64,000 bases of DNA from Cristatella mucedo (GCA_009760855.2 WPIO01000019.1:5870501-5934500), one strand, 5' to 3'; shown: positions 24,535 through 59,555, counted from the stretch's first letter. The notes: a model not told the origin generated them from the sequence alone. A program made the numbers and translations.

Positions 24535-25505
24535 AGGATAATCATACATATGTATAGCACCATTGGAGAACTTGTCTCTTTGTAGGCATTATAAATATTC
24601 TGTAAAGTAGGCATGTCTGTATGGTCGGTGATAAAAATGTGCAGTGTCAGCATGCGTATGCACACAAAAGACAATTCCTATGGACTCAGCAAATGCTGTG
24701 AGAAGGTGCGTTTTTAGCTTCTGTTTAATGTCGTCAAGGCAGGGGATGTCGCAACGTAAGTCGGGAGCGAGATCCAGGCTTAGGGAGCATACGATCTAAA
24801 TCACGTCCCCAAAGGATTTGAGGTTGGTTCGAGGCGCAGCTAAACAATTTGAGTCAGCAAAGCGGATGGAATTATGCCCAACCTGATTAGGGAGTCATTC
24901 TGATAGGTAGACTGGAGCGAGAGAATGAAGAGAGCTAAAAGTGAGTGACGAAACCTTGCAATCGATGCGCTGCTTGGCGGGAGCCAGTGCAGGTCGGCAA
25001 AAAGGAGTGTAATGTCGCAACTGAAGCGCCCAATGATAGAAAAGCCTGGCTGTAGAGTTTTGCACCAACTGTAAGTTCCTAATTGCGTAGGCCGGAAGAC
25101 CTGCAAGCTATGAGTTACAAGAGTCGTAGATGGAATGTCGCGAATGCATAGACCATCTTGTATGTGGTAGCCACGGCTAAGCAGGCACGCATTGTAGCAA
25201 TGTTATATAGCCGAAAACAGGCAGACTTGATTGTGCAGCTAATCTGGCTGTCTAGTGACAAGTCACGTTGGAACAGGATACCCATATTTCGTGGAGGTGC
25301 TACAAACGATACGCTGGCAGAGGTTATTTTGAGGTATAGAATTTTCAATTTCCGAGTCGCAATAAGTTGGCTCATGACTAGTAAGTTGGCTTTATCGTCG
25401 TTCAATTTGAGAAAGCTTGCTGCCGTCCAAATGCGAATGTCAGCACTTCATGTAGCAAGGGATCTGAACCAGAGGCCGCTTGGCCAATTGAAAGATCCGT
25501 GCACC
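24535..25505 (-). mobile_element. Old LINE family A copy
   Basis: This is a diverged copy on the minus strand. Frames include ITLLFADLHWLPPSSASIAR and ISCTIKSACFRLYNIATMRA, which align with the family A C-terminal region at 20759-21322. There are many frame breaks and the hairpin tail is degraded. Confidence 0.78.
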
Positions 25506-26384
25506 TAATAATAATATAATTGTATGTCACCCTGACAGAACTAAATATTTCTACGCACTTAACGTAGTTTGGAAATAAGGTATCTCTACTATTTAAAGCG
25601 GGAAAGTCCGTCGCGCCGCAAGATGGTGAACTTGCGAAAAGCTGTAAGATGGTGCAGCACTGTCTTCCGTGACGGAACTACTATGAATCAGCGAAGCGAG
25701 TTCGCAGGCAGTGAGCGGCTCGTATGTGCTGATTTATGATAATTACTTGCATATCGTTGAATAATTAAGTGTAAATGTCGAGAAAATACCGAGAACATTA
25801 TTCCAGCAATCAAATAATTTTTTGGGTACATTTCAAAAGAAATAAATGTTGGAAATGGGATCTGAAGTTTTGGCAATCTCAGCATTATAGAAAAGCATTA
25901 AAAAAAGAGTAGGCAAACCATGTCTAACCCGGAAGTAAAATAAAATATCTACAAATAAAAAATGTACCGATCTCTGCATTATATACGATTTGTGTCCCAA
26001 CTTTTCGGCATTTGGTATTTCGAGGTACAAGTTTGCAGCTTGTTGAGGTACATGCTTGTGACTTTGAAACAGCTTCATATACAGTCTAGCTTTATACCAT
26101 GTATATTTCATAACTCGGCCAAAACTTGGTCGATTAATCTGAAATTTCAAATGTAACTTTCAGCTCTGCCTGTACATCACTGCAGGAGACTGACTTCGGT
26201 TTCTGACTTCGGTTCGATACGTTTTTGTAATAATATCATCAAGCGTCCATGAGTTTTATTATCTGCAATCATGGACGCTTGAAGCAAAACCTATCCCACT
26301 TAACCAAGGCTGTCACTTCCTCTCTGTCGCAATTGTGCTCTTTAATCCCCCAGCAGTCCGGTTGGAATTCCGGTTGAAATCAGG

Positions 26385-26438
26385 TGGGGGCTATGCCCTC
26401 CTGTCTATCATTGGGGGCTATGCCCTCCTGTCTATCAT
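26385..26438. repeat. 27-bp perfect tandem duplication
   Basis: TGGGGGCTATGCCCTCCTGT plus CTATCAT occurs twice in a row (26385-26411 and 26412-26438). Confidence 0.9.
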
Positions 26439-26619
26439 TTCACGGTTTTTTGTTAGTGGCCAGAGACGTAGTTTAACTTTTTAGGTTCTGAACAAAACAA
26501 GGCGGACCATGCACTCGGCGAGTAAGTTCCGCATAAACAAGTATTATTATATAGAGAGCTTCAAAGGCGGATTGCTGGATCATACGAGTCTCAGTTGCGT
26601 AACTTCGTCAACATACGGC

Positions 26620-26745
26620 TTGCTTAGATAAGGATGCCACAGCCAAGCTGGTCCATGCATTCGTGACATCCTGCCCGGCCTTTTAGGACTTGCTACTTGC
26701 TGGTCTACCTACCTGCGCAATAAGATGCATAGTGTTAGATGTTAG
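26620..26745 (+). mobile_element. LINE family A coding fragment
   Basis: The stretch AAGCTGGTCCATGCATTCGT and CTTGCTGGTCTACC corresponds to the KLVHAFVTS...LLTGLP part of family A. It is short and broken. Confidence 0.6.
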
Positions 26746-27112
26746 TGAAAAATATTGGGGCTAGGCTTGTCTGTTGCCAATGTTGCTACTAACTCTTTAC
26801 GGCGCCGCCATAACAAAATCTCTCCGATTAAAGCTCGCCGACAAAAGTGCACCGACAAAAGCGCACCGAAAAACCCGAGCCGACGACATATCTAGCAACC
26901 CCGACAAATGCGAGCAAAAAAGCCCGAAACTATATTTTTTAATTATGTTTTAATTGATTTAATTGACTTTCTGTCTTCCACCTGTTTATTACAACATTTG
27001 GTCGGTCTTTGTGATTCGTTTCTCCTGTGCATGTACCTGCTTACACTGTGCCTGCTGCTTGCGGATGTTATCACCAATCATTTGGTAATGCTTTCTATAC
27101 AGCATCTGATAA

Positions 27113-27172
27113 GTGCCTAGAAAGAAATCCAGTTTTCTGAGGGTGCTATACAAATGTATTATTATTATTCCA
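27113..27172 (+). mobile_element. 3' end of a LINE family A copy
   Basis: TGCCTAGAAAGAAATCCAGT and CTGAGGGTGCTATACAAATG are followed by (TTA)n, matching the family A 3' end on the plus strand. Traces may extend back to about 26950. Confidence 0.65.
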
Positions 27173-27668
27173 AATCAATTACTCTCATACCGAGAAGAAA
27201 CAAATATTGCGTTGAACGGATGATGTTGAAGTAACAATAATAATATGTCCAGTTCTGTCAAGCATTAATAATGAAATTGCTGTTATGAAACAATAACAGT
27301 CGAAATTCTATTTAAGTTAAATTAATTATAACTACTCTGAATGGGATGGTTGTAACGGTTGGCCTAAAACGCAGTTAAATGTTAAAGTTACAATTTAAAG
27401 ACAAAATTAACTAGTGAAACCTACACACGAATAGTGCTACGTTTATCCATGCTGTGCATAAAAATTAAATATAATTATTTTTGCAGTAACTGACGGTTGA
27501 AAAGACTTCATAAAGTTTGGATTGAAAGTTGCTCATGATTAGTCTATGATATGATGTAAGTGTTGGTACTTTTTGAAATTAAAAATATTGTCACTTTTTA
27601 GATTGTAGCTATGTATTATCTATTTTCTCTAATAAAATACAATAATTTGTATTATCTATTTAAACCAG

Positions 27669-27703
<35 letters not shown>

Positions 27704-27806
27704 CACTTGATAAAGCGCCCTCAGAGAACTTAATCTCTTTCTAGGTGCTTTACATTTGCTGCAAAGGGAATTAAATTTGCTGCAAAGGGAAGCATTAATT
27801 GAAATA
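27669..27806 (-). mobile_element. 3' tail fragment of LINE family A
   Basis: (TAA)n is followed by TGCACTTGATAAAGCGCCCT and the hairpin. Afterwards TTTGCTGCAAAGGGAA is repeated locally, suggesting a small rearrangement at the 5' truncation. Confidence 0.82.
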
Positions 27807-27920
27807 ATTTTTTACATATGTCGGAGCGCTTTTCATCTGCATGCTTATGCCGTTGCATGCTTTTGTCGGCGCACTTTGTCGGCGAGCTTTTTTCTTATGT
27901 GCGTATATCGGGTTACCCCA

Positions 27921-28405
27921 TTACACCATCTTTAATAGACCAGCACTGGCTCCCGATCAAGCAGAGTATCGAATTCAAGGTTCTGTCACTCACTTCAAGA
28001 TTCCGTTGTTCTCTTGGTCCGGCCTTCCTATCAGAAATACCTCCTTATCAGGCTTCACATCATACCACCTGCTTTCTTATTCAAGTCAGAAGCTGTGCCT
28101 CAAATTAATCTTGAATCCTTTGGCACCTTCAGTTGGTATGGTCCAGAAGCCTGGAACTGACTACCCACTGATATCGTGACATGACTTGACATTAAAAAAA
28201 ATCTCAACACTCATCAGCTCTTCACAGCATTTGCTCCGTGTGAATGTCTTAGGTGCTTTACTTTATACGTGCTGAAAGAATGCCTAATATTACTCACCAA
28301 TTGACGTTTTTCCTTTCCAGAATATTTAAATTTACCATCAAGAGATTTAGTTATCTTATAATGCCTTGACAATTTATTGTTATTGTTATTATTAATTATA
28401 TTAAA
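27921..28405 (+). mobile_element. Diverged LINE copy (L2-like)
   Basis: The plus-strand frame QHWLPIKQSIEFKVLSLTSR and LSEIPPYQASHHTTCF matches the LINE C-terminal block. The copy ends in ATTGTTATTATTAATTA. It is an old copy with frame breaks. Confidence 0.75.
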
Positions 28406-30239
28406 GGGCACGGAACTTGTCTTTATTGCACTTTAATATAAGCTCAGTTAGTGTCAAATGTGGCAAGGTATAGTTTCAAAAGACAGAGCAGACATCTGCT
28501 TAGCATTCCTTGGTACATTCATTATAAGGCCCAAGCCGTTAAGTCATTAAGAAATGTTGAGTAATGCTGTGGGCCGGGATGCTGATACTTATATTTCTCG
28601 TAGTCGATTCTTACGTCCACCCTTTTTCAAACAGCCAAGCAAATGTACAGATACTGCTGCTATGAGGACTTCTTAGTCTGAGCAAGATCAGCTTAAGGGT
28701 TTAGAATCAGATGTCAATCCTAGTTTGAAGGACAAACTTGACTTCGCACCAGTATCGGGGTTTTCTAAGCAAATGTACAGAAATTAGAGTAAAGGGTGGG
28801 TGCATAATCAATAGAATGACATAAGAAAAAATGAAGTGTTAAGCCCACGTGCAGGCAAATAAGAAAATTTGCAGCAATATACGACCTAAAGATGCTGCTG
28901 CTATTTCTTGTATCATCGGCAGGTAGACTGTCTCTATAATTTTTGCCACTTTGAAGCACTTCATATATCTATTTATTACTATATTGTTGGGATTCACCAA
29001 TGTACTGGTAGTAGATTGTACTAAAACTAGTGATCATGCATCTGTGATCGGGCATGGAATTTTGAGACCTAATCGGAATAAGGTTAAGAGTCACTAATGC
29101 CGAACATATTTCTGATTACATCTTGAGCCTTGTGTGTCCCTCTATTCTGAATGCAAGTTTTTTGAGAGCTGCCTAAATTTTTAGGCTTTAATCTAGTGAT
29201 TAAAGATCTCCTATTATACATTAAGAGACATGTCTGATAGTGTGTCTTACTTAGGAAGCTTAAGTTTTGCATCAGGAATAACGTCAATTCACGTGATAAA
29301 AGTGGCATGCCATGAATTAATCCTTACTATAAACTATAAATTGCGAATTGTGAATTATTAAAGGGTAAGAGAAAAGTAATTAGAAACATCTAAGAAGATA
29401 AAGGGGTTAAGTGTCTAAGTGATCGTAGTCTTCCAATTACTATTAGCTGTAAAGGTTTAGGAGACTATTTGCTCCAGATTAAATACATCAGAGACTACAG
29501 TGCTGCTGACTAAGCATTGCTGATTGATGCCAGAAGTAAAAAATGGTGCTAACTTCGGTTAACTTTTAGTTGATGACATTAGGATGAGTAGCTACAATTC
29601 TCGATGAATTTTTTTCACCAGGAACTGTTCGGAACAAAAATTCCAGACCTTTTGAACTAAAAAAATATTTGTTAAGCTTGTTTAAGCATATCCTAGTTGT
29701 GAAAGTTCACTCTACCGATATAAGGAGTAAAAGCGCTGTCAGGATTGGTATCTTTATTTCACCATTTACCACCCTTGCCATTTTTGAAGAGAAAGTTAGT
29801 AAAGAGCAAAATAACGAGTAGTGAAAAGCTCTATTGCCAGCAAGTAGATTGCAGGGGATTTAGTCATTGCTTACGATAAGCCATGAAAAAATGGCATGGC
29901 TAAAGCTAACTAATCGCGTGCTCTAAAACCATGTCCTTCAGCCAGTTACTAATTTGACACTCGATGCTCTGTTACCAAGCACACTGACCTCATGTAGTCC
30001 GATAATTGACGTACTGTTGCAGCCTTTCCTCCGAGCTGCTTTAAGAGAATTAAGACTACCACGGTCATTTCATGTCCTTAATAACTCCCTCGGCTTAGCC
30101 AATAGGCTCTGAAAAAGTGCCGACAGGAAATGCAGTCGGTAAATGCCAGTTTTTGTTTTCAATCGCCCAGAATCGATAATCATTGCTCTTTTTGCTAGTT
30201 GTAGTGTTGTATGTTTAGGTACTTGCTAGCTAATTTACG
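28406..30239. other. AT-rich gene-free stretch
   Basis: There is no recognisable gene, SINE, LINE or tandem array here. Stop codons are dense in all frames. Confidence 0.5.
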
Positions 30240-31080
30240 TATACCTTAGAATAATAATTGTAATCACAGCAACGACAAGAATAAAATATTTGTATAGCTT
30301 CGTAGGAGAACCAAATCTGTTTCTAGGCACTGTACATATGCAGGAATCAACTGATCAGTGATAGCATGCACAATTTCACCGTGCATAAGCATATCATGGA
30401 CAACTCACATGGACCTCTAGTCTGGTCGAGCAGCAAATTACCCTAGATGGGGTACCGAGGGGGCCACGAACCTTGTACACCAGAAACCCGGGCAAATGCT
30501 GGAACGAACAGGTGTGGTGTTTAGGATGCTTTTAAATGTCATCAAGTCGGGGGTGTCGTAATGCCATTCTGTAGTGAGTCTCATGCTTTGAGACCGTAGG
30601 AGCTGAAGGTTCGGTCTCCAAAATACTAAAGATGGTTATAGGTACAGCATAACTACTCGAGGCAGAGGAGAAATGCTAAGATAAGAAGTGTAAGGAGTAC
30701 ACATGTTTGATCGGTACTTTGAAGCAAGAGAATGAAAGGGCCTGCTAAGTGGCTGTTTGATGGGGGAGCTCGCACAGGCAGGGAGAAGTAGCGTTATTTT
30801 GAAGTTGTGACGTTCTCAACAGATGAGCTCAGCTGCCGAGTTTTGGGGTCTCCTTATTGCCTACTACAAGTAGAAGTTATAACCACTAAGGCTGTTCTGT
30901 CACTACGTAAATTAAGATAGTGGGTCAGCGGACCTTCGCCACTTTGTTAAATCAGTTAGTAATTTTTTATCAGCATTTCTTGCACAGACAGGCAGGACGA
31001 CCTACAAGTAGCAGATTATAGGGGTCCGGAGAGCTGTCACAAATGCATGGACCAGCTGGGCTGTGGCAGAAGCACATCTT
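30240..31080 (-). mobile_element. Decayed LINE family A copy
   Basis: The 3' region (AGCTTCGTAGGAGAACCAAA; TTTCTAGGCACTGTACATAT) and the downstream antisense coding traces (TTTAAATGTCATCAAGTCGG; GGTTCGGTCTCCAAAATACT) align with family A copies. About 70 bp near 30420-30490 has no counterpart in the other copies. Confidence 0.65.
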
Positions 31081-33190
31081 GTACTTCCTTTGAAATTCTG
31101 GCCATTGGTGATGCATACCTATTTAATCATAAATGATTATGTGTACACATAGTTGAACTTTGCATATTTGCTTCTGTTATCTGTACCGAAATACATAACG
31201 TATGTAAGCTTATACAATATCTTCTTACAGTATTCTTGTAGCACCAAATCAAGTTTATCAATGGCCTCGATAATGCTTTTGTCATGCGCAAGTGTGCTTA
31301 CACTGGCTACTGTCATTGGTAAGTAAGTGGTCGCATATGCTCTAAGCAATACGTATGTGGCTTGCATTCAACTTCTACTTTTTAAGCTGTATAATGCGTT
31401 TGAATAGCAAAATAAAAACTCAAAATAGCACTCGCCAATCGGTCGATGTCTTACCAGTGAATGAATGATGAAAAGATGACGTGACTGATGCAAGAGTCAC
31501 ATGATGCTGCATTTATTAATCTACCGTACATCTGGAGTTATTTATATTTAAATGATTATTAGCATCAGAATTAGCATCTTTTTTGGACTTTAATATGTTT
31601 GATCGAGATCACAGCTGCTGCTTTTGACAGTATTTTTCTTTACAGCCCGGTGCTTATTCGGGTATTGTTGTTGCTTCCCAGGCTCAAATTCCTTGTAAAA
31701 AGGCCCCCATTGTAACTTATTTATGACTCGCATAATTCTGCATTAAGTGTATCAGCACTAGATGATTAAGCCAGCGTTTTTCGTTAGACTTCTGAGCAAC
31801 GTCAAAAGAAAGAAACAATGACGATACTAGCTCGAAGCTCGAGCAGCACCAGACACAAATTATGCATAGAGTAAGACTGAAAATTGCTCGGCATCTCCTT
31901 TTCCTCGAACGCTGACAATGATCGACTGAGTTAAAAATTGTAACATGCTGGCTGTTAAAAAGTACAATTTTCAGAAAGCGTAAGTCTCATCTGGTGCTTT
32001 TTCCACATTTACCTGACCTGCTGCTTCTTACTAATCTTGCCATTGTCTGGCAATGCCGATTATTGCTATTGCCGACATTCATGCTTGGATGGCAGCAACA
32101 ATTTTCAAATTGAATGAGGATTAAACTAGCTTGATAGTTATGGGCAGCCAGTTCCGGATTAATAAATGGGCAAAGTGAGCACTGGCTTATTGAGCCTCAA
32201 GCCTTTTAGGGACCGTGGCAACGGATCAAAGGAATGTTGATTTTACCTTGAAAGAGTATTGCAATCAATTTTTCTTAATTTTTTTCTAAAAGACAGAAAA
32301 AGCATATCAATCTATAAAAACAAAAATTGTACGAAGACTCTTTAGAGAAAGTACTGATTACAGTACATTAACCGTAGACATCAGACCCATATAACAGCTT
32401 GTGTCTTATAAGCTAATCTTCTGTCAGCTGTTAGTTTATAAAAAAAATTGTGGGCAAACTATAACGAGAAAGTATAATAGTTATGGCCATCTCCATATAG
32501 CGACTGACATCCACAGTACTTACTTCAGTATTACCCCAGCAAAGTGCACTCTGAGAAACCTCCAAAACACAAGCTTTCCATGAGTTAGTGTGTCGCAAGA
32601 TCCAGTTATGACAGAATTATTATTTATATGTCTCATTATCACGAACGCTACTGGTGGATGAACCTTTAGGTGTTACAACTTCTGAAAACATTCTTATAGA
32701 TCTTCATTGACACATGAGCAATTTAACTTACTTTCCATTAAGGCCACTGAAAAACGACAATCTTGCAAAAAGTAGACTTCCTAGAGAGCCTGAAAGATTT
32801 CACCCCAAAAATTAAAGAAAGTGAATATTTAAAGTGCGACTGATTTATTAAAACGAAAAAATATTTTCATAGAATAAAATTAATGGTTTTTTTTTATAAA
32901 AAATTATTGTTTTAAAACTGGTGGCTGATAAAATAAGAAACATATTAGGATTATGAGATAATTTGCAATACCTTTTCCCGAAAAGGATACTTACGGCCTC
33001 CATAGGGTTTAATTTGGTACTGTGAGCAATTTGATATCACTAAGAAAATGGAAAGCCTAACTCTCGAAAAACAGGCTCTGGATCTTTTGTGGGTCCTGGG
33101 TAGAATTTGTATGTCCTGTTATACAAATGAGCTGTCACTAGGTGACCACATCAAATCCACAGCCACTTTTATAATCTTTTAGCTATGTAA
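31081..33190. other. AT-rich gene-free stretch
   Basis: No supported gene or repeat is visible. The frame at 31137-31367 (minus) has no recognisable family. Confidence 0.45.
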
Positions 33191-33199
33191 CGTTTCAAA

Positions 33200-33762
33200 A
33201 ACTCTGGCTAGCCTGCACCAGGATACAATAGCAATGTCGCTTTCTGCATTTTGGTGGCCATCTAGATTTATACGATTCAACACTTATAGGTCTTTCAGCT
33301 TGTGTAATAAGATGCTTACAGTGTTGCAAAACTCTGCAGCCGGGCTTGTCTGTCGAAAACGTTGCAACTGCCTCATTACACCACTTCTCATCGACCTGCA
33401 CTGGTTCCCCAGCAAGCAGCATATCAACTTCAAGGTGCAGTCACTAACTTATAGGTCCCTTCTTTCTCTTGCTCAACCGACCTATCTGAACTTACCTGAA
33501 TCTTATCTTCAGCTCAACTTACCTATCTGAAATAGTTACTTCTCAGGCTGCCCGTCATAGCACGGCTCCTTTAACTCTGTGTAGCATTTGCGCAATCCGC
33601 ATGAATTGTCCTCTCCATACTTATGCATGCTGACGCCGAGCATGTTATTGCTAATCAATTCACATGCTTCCTTTCCAGAATACGGAAGTGCATATAAAGA
33701 GATGGTTCTCTTAGGGCGTTTTAAACAGTTTTTATTGCTATTTTAATTATTATTATTGTTCA
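33200..33762 (+). mobile_element. Diverged LINE copy (L2-like)
   Basis: The plus-strand frame contains LQNSAAGLVCRKRCNCLITP and LLIDLHWFPSKQHINFKVQS, matching the family A C-terminal block. The tail ends in ATTATTATTATTG near 33760. Confidence 0.8.
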
Positions 33763-34027
33763 GTAAAACTGCAAGCGCTTCGACGAGCCCTCTTATGGGA
33801 CTAAGCCTAAAGCTTTTGTAGTAAATGCTAGCTGGTTAGCTGAGTACCTGTAGTCATCCCTTAGTCTATTGTGGCTGGGGCAGCTTAGCATGGCTGTCTC
33901 AGCTGTATTTGCCTTTTTGATAAATAGACTATGTCTTTTAACCCTGCGATGTATCAATACTGACTTTTTGTTTTCTGATTTCGTATTTGCCTTAATGGAG
34001 CTGTTATGCCCACCCATTGGATTAACT

Positions 34028-55726
<21,699 letters not shown>

Positions 55727-55799
55727 GTAAGTGCACGAATGATAGCTTATCTTTATCTGGTTTATTGCACGAAATTTGCCACGTGTGATTTGCTCTTCC

Positions 55800-55835
<36 letters not shown>

Positions 55836-55846
55836 CTCTCTCTTTC

Positions 55847-55907
<61 letters not shown>

Positions 55908-55915
55908 ACCTACTT
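55800..55915. repeat. (CT)n microsatellite
   Basis: A CT array with two interruptions lies 74 bp after the EPHX1 exon 10 donor. The long plus-strand frame across it is an artefact of the array. Confidence 0.95.
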
Positions 55916-56504
55916 GTCTCTCTCTCTTCCTTTCTCTCGTGTTTTCTCTGCCTCCTTTCTACTCAGGGTGCCCCAACATGGGATCAGTCCTGTTTCAAAC
56001 CTTGGAAGTTTTCTGTTCTCTACAATCGATGCACCATGTTCAACATTCTCCTTCTAGCTATCAGTGCGAAGGAGATACAGATGGGCTCGATGTTACTGAG
56101 TGCACACAAAACAATGCACCCTGAGGGGCTTGTATATTTGGTCGTTACCTGCGATGGCCAACTATCGCTGCCTTCATCTCTTTGGAACACTTGCATTGTT
56201 TGCCACAAAAAAATTCTGCTGTGTTGCTTTTCAAGCACTTCTCGATGCACCAATATAGGATACCTTCCTTTCTTGTCTCTCTCTGTCTTAGTGTCTTTGC
56301 GATATGGCTATTGTGAAAGACTTGAAAGAATGAAAGCAAGCACGTGCCTTTGCCACGAATGCCTTTGTGCTAACTTGCTCGTTCGAGTGAGCGGCGCACA
56401 CCATAAGCATAAGATTGGAGAGAAACATCTAGTCCAGATAGAAAGGTACTTATTTTCAATCGCAGTGGGTAATCAGTCTTGACCAAATTAGCCCAAATTT
56501 CTTA

Positions 56505-56602
56505 TTTATCACGGGCATACTTTCATTACAGCATATGTAAAGTGCCTAGAAAGAGATTAAGTTCTCTGAGGGTGCTGTACAATTGGATTATTATTATTAC
56601 GC
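56505..56602 (+). mobile_element. 3' tail fragment of LINE family A
   Basis: AAAGTGCCTAGAAAGAGATT and AAGTTCTCTGAGGGTGCTGT are followed by (TTA)n. Confidence 0.82.
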
Positions 56603-56689
56603 CTCTTTTGACCTTATGTGGTTAAAGGCAAGCTGATGATCCAGCCATTGTTGTATTTTAAGTGAGTTTTAGTTTAGTTTTAGAAACAT

Positions 56690-57475
56690 GTCTACACAGA
56701 CATGTATTAACATTTGCATCAATACTTTCTCATGTTGACGATAAAACCAACTTACTAGTTATTAGCAAACCTTGGCTTATTCAGAAATTTAGAAATCTAA
56801 CCCTCAAAATGGGCTTGGCCAGCATGTTGCCTGTAGCATATGCAGGCAATCCAGGTGTCATATTCCAAAGCGACCTTTTACAAGGTGACCACGTCAGCTC
56901 CAAAGTCAAGTCTGCCTATTTTCAGCTACGTGCCATTGCAAAAATGCAGGCATGCTGATACAAGGATTCTGCAGCCAAGCAGGTCTCTCCATTTGTGTCA
57001 TCCCATCTTGACTTCTGAAACTCTCTACTCGTAGAGAGCCTCCGGCCTTTGCAATAGGACACTTACAGTTTGCGTGCAACTTTGCAGCTGGGCTTGTCTG
57101 TCGTGAGCATTGCAATTGCTGCATGCATTACACTTCTTACCGCCTTGCACCGGCTCCCAATTATGGGGAGGGGCATCTAATTCAAGTTTTGTCTTGTCAC
57201 ATTTTTCCAAAGCTTGGTACTCACTTCCGACTGAGTTTGCGACATCCCCTAGTTTGACGACATTCAAAATAAAACTAAAAACGCACCTCTTCTCTACAGC
57301 GTTTGCTGCTTCCGTGTAAATTGTTCCTTGTGTGTTTATGCGTGCTGACACTGTGCAATTTATCCCTTACCAATTGACAAGCTTCCTTTCCTGCATATCT
57401 TAAAGCTGTTACAAAGGGATTTATTTCTCTTAGGGCTCTATGCAAATTTATTATTATTATTATTATTATTATTGT
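56690..57475 (+). mobile_element. 5'-truncated LINE (family A)
   Basis: The plus-strand frame HVDDKTNLLVISKPWLIQKF, NPGVIFQSDLLQGDHVSSKV and KSAYFQLRAIAKMQAC aligns with family A past the reverse transcriptase core. Later frames are broken. The copy ends in a (TTA)n run at about 57450-57475. Confidence 0.85.
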
Positions 57476-57481
57476 TATCAT

Positions 57482-58067
57482 TAATCAGATGAATTATTGT
57501 GTATTGATGGTACAGCGAGCTAAGCAATAGCTTGCTGAACTAGAGATGAAATATGAGCAGCAATTAAAAACTAGAAACTAAATACTTAGGATAGCTACGG
57601 ATGAGCCTTGATGAACAGCAGTTAGCACCTGGAAACTTGCTTTGGTGGCCGAGAAGCATAGCTTAAGTCATTCGAGTGCAAAGGGAAACCGGGTTGATTT
57701 TGACAGCTATTTGGCTTCGCTCAATTTTTATGCGGAAGCTATTTGCAAGACATAATTACTGCAGAGTTCAAATCAGTAGTTAGATACATGCCGTAGTAGC
57801 TAGGGAAAGAAGGAAGTAGCTACGGAAAGAAGTGGCTCCGAGAGCTATCAGCAGGCAGAGAATCCGATTTCTTTCAGTAGGATTGTTATAATACTTAGGA
57901 ATGGTATATTATTTCTTGACATGAGTGCTACGTCAAGCTTTTTAGGTCTAGATAATTAAAACTTAGCGAACCATCTGTTACAGTCAGCAAACTGTTCCGT
58001 TTTGGAGCCAAGCAGCTACTACATGCTATGCTGCTTGATTGTTTGTGAAATTGTTTGCGTCGTTGCT
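57482..58067. other. Gene-free spacer
   Basis: No gene is recognised. There is a small imperfect duplication (TAGCTAGGGAAAGAAG / TAGCTACGGAAAGAAG) near 57797-57832. Confidence 0.4.
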
Positions 58068-58463
58068 GTATCTCCGTCTGTAACTCCACAAAGCCACAAA
58101 GACTATGTGGGTGTTACGCAGATTTTTGTATAAAGCACTCGCAGCCTAAGCGGCTTTCGGTAGCCAACAGACTGTCTCACACAACAAAGCAAAACTGAGA
58201 AGCGTATCCAAATCAGGAAAGCAGTTGAGTAGTGAGTAGCATGGAAGTAGCAGTTTACGACGGCTGGAAAGGATGTCCCATAGTCGACAGCAGGAGAGTA
58301 GTTGTCGTTGTATAAGAATTGTGGAGGTGAGTTCCACAGTCTAGGGCCTGCAGAGCAAAAGCTTCTGTCGCTAACGGTCTTTAAGCAGGGGCATCGGACA
58401 GCTAATTTATTGTCCATACAGGACCTGAGACCAAGATGGAGACTGAAATGGTGCAGCAATTCA
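58068..58463 (-). mobile_element. Family B LINE, 3' half (split by insertion)
   Basis: On the minus strand it carries MLHHFSLHLGLRSCMDNKLA and FCSAGPRLWNSPPQFL and has the family B 3' end at about 58068. It stops at GCAGCAATTCAA, and the adjoining part of the same element resumes at about 59556. Confidence 0.85.
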
Positions 58464-59547
58464 ACTCTGGGAAAAGTGGTTAAGGCCCATGGAGTAGGAT
58501 ATCACTTTTATGCTGCCGATACTAAGCTGTATTTGTCATTCAAACCGTCGGAATCTGCTGCAGCAACTGAGAAACTGAATGCTTGCCTTGCCCACATTCG
58601 ATTCTGGATGATGGAAAACTTCTGGAAACTAAATGACGATAAAACCGAACTGCTGCTCATAGGACATCCTAAGCGTATGGCTGGATTTAAAGGCTTTGCT
58701 CTTCTAATAGGTGATGCTGTTGTGCAACCATCACCACATGCTCGAAATTTAGGTGTCGCGTTTTCAACAGCTGCTTAAATTTTAAAAGCTTCATTCAGAA
58801 GACTGCTTCTACAGCTAGCCATCACGTCCGATCCCTATCCAAGACTAGGAGCTGTCTTCCACAGTGGCTTACAAAAAATTTAACTAGCTCCTTAGTTCTG
58901 TCTCGGCTTGATTATTGTAATTCCTTTTTGGCTGGGCTACCAAAGAATGCAACTAGGCCAGTGCAGCTGACTATGAATATGGCTGCAAGGCTAGCCTTCA
59001 AGTCCCAGAGGTTTGAGCACGTGTCTCCTTTGCTATAAAAGTTAGGATGGAGGCCGGTTGAGCAATGGATACAGGACAAAGTTCTTAGGCTGACCCAGAA
59101 GGTCCGCCACGGCTTGGCTCCTTCGTACCTAGCTGAACTCCTGCACCAGTTTCAGCCTGTTCTCGCCCTCAGGTCCTGTGTGGACGACAAATTAGCTATA
59201 CCATTCTTCTGCTTAAAGACCGTTAGCGACAGAAGCTTTAGCTCTGCAGGTCCTAGACTGTGGAACTCGCTTCAACAATTCTTAAGCAACGACAACTACT
59301 CTTCTGCTACCGACTATGGCTCATCCTTTTCAGCAGTCCTGAGCTACTACTTTCATGCTACTCACTACCTCAACTGCTCTCCTGACTATGCAATGCTTCC
59401 CACTTTCTCCTTGTTGCGTGAGACGAAGTCTGTTGGCTACCGAATGCTTACCGAAAGCCGCTTAGGCTGTGAATGCTGTATACAAAACTGTCCTGCGTAA
59501 CACCCACATAATCGTTATGACTTTGTGGTGTTACAGACGGAGATACA
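58464..59547 (+). mobile_element. Family B LINE nested antisense in another family B copy
   Basis: The plus strand carries GYHFYAADTKLYLSFKPSES (the catalytic YADD is changed to YAAD), KLNDDKTELLLIGHPKRMAG, TASHHVRSLSKTRS and MAPSYLAELLHQFQPVLALR, ending at the family B terminus GACGGAGATACA. It has a stop after VSPLL and a frame break near 58776, so it is dead. It separates two halves of an older antisense copy. Confidence 0.88.
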
Positions 59548-59555
59548 TGCATACA

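Larger units (their letters stand above)
26836..27900. mobile_element. Possible terminal-inverted-repeat (DNA) element
   Basis: The left end (26836 on) reads AAGCTCGCCGACAAAAGTGC then ACCGACAAAAGC. The right end (to about 27900) is its reverse complement with one indel and one substitution. The arms bound about 1.06 kb of AT-rich DNA that itself contains family A LINE tails. No transposase frame is visible. Neither the exact ends nor a target duplication can be fixed. Confidence 0.5.

Noticed and set aside
58448..58540. Possible terminal EPHX1 exon (GYHFYAAD resembles GHFAA)
   Set aside because: It is the reverse transcriptase region of a family B LINE (continues TKLYLSF and KLNDDKTELLLIG).
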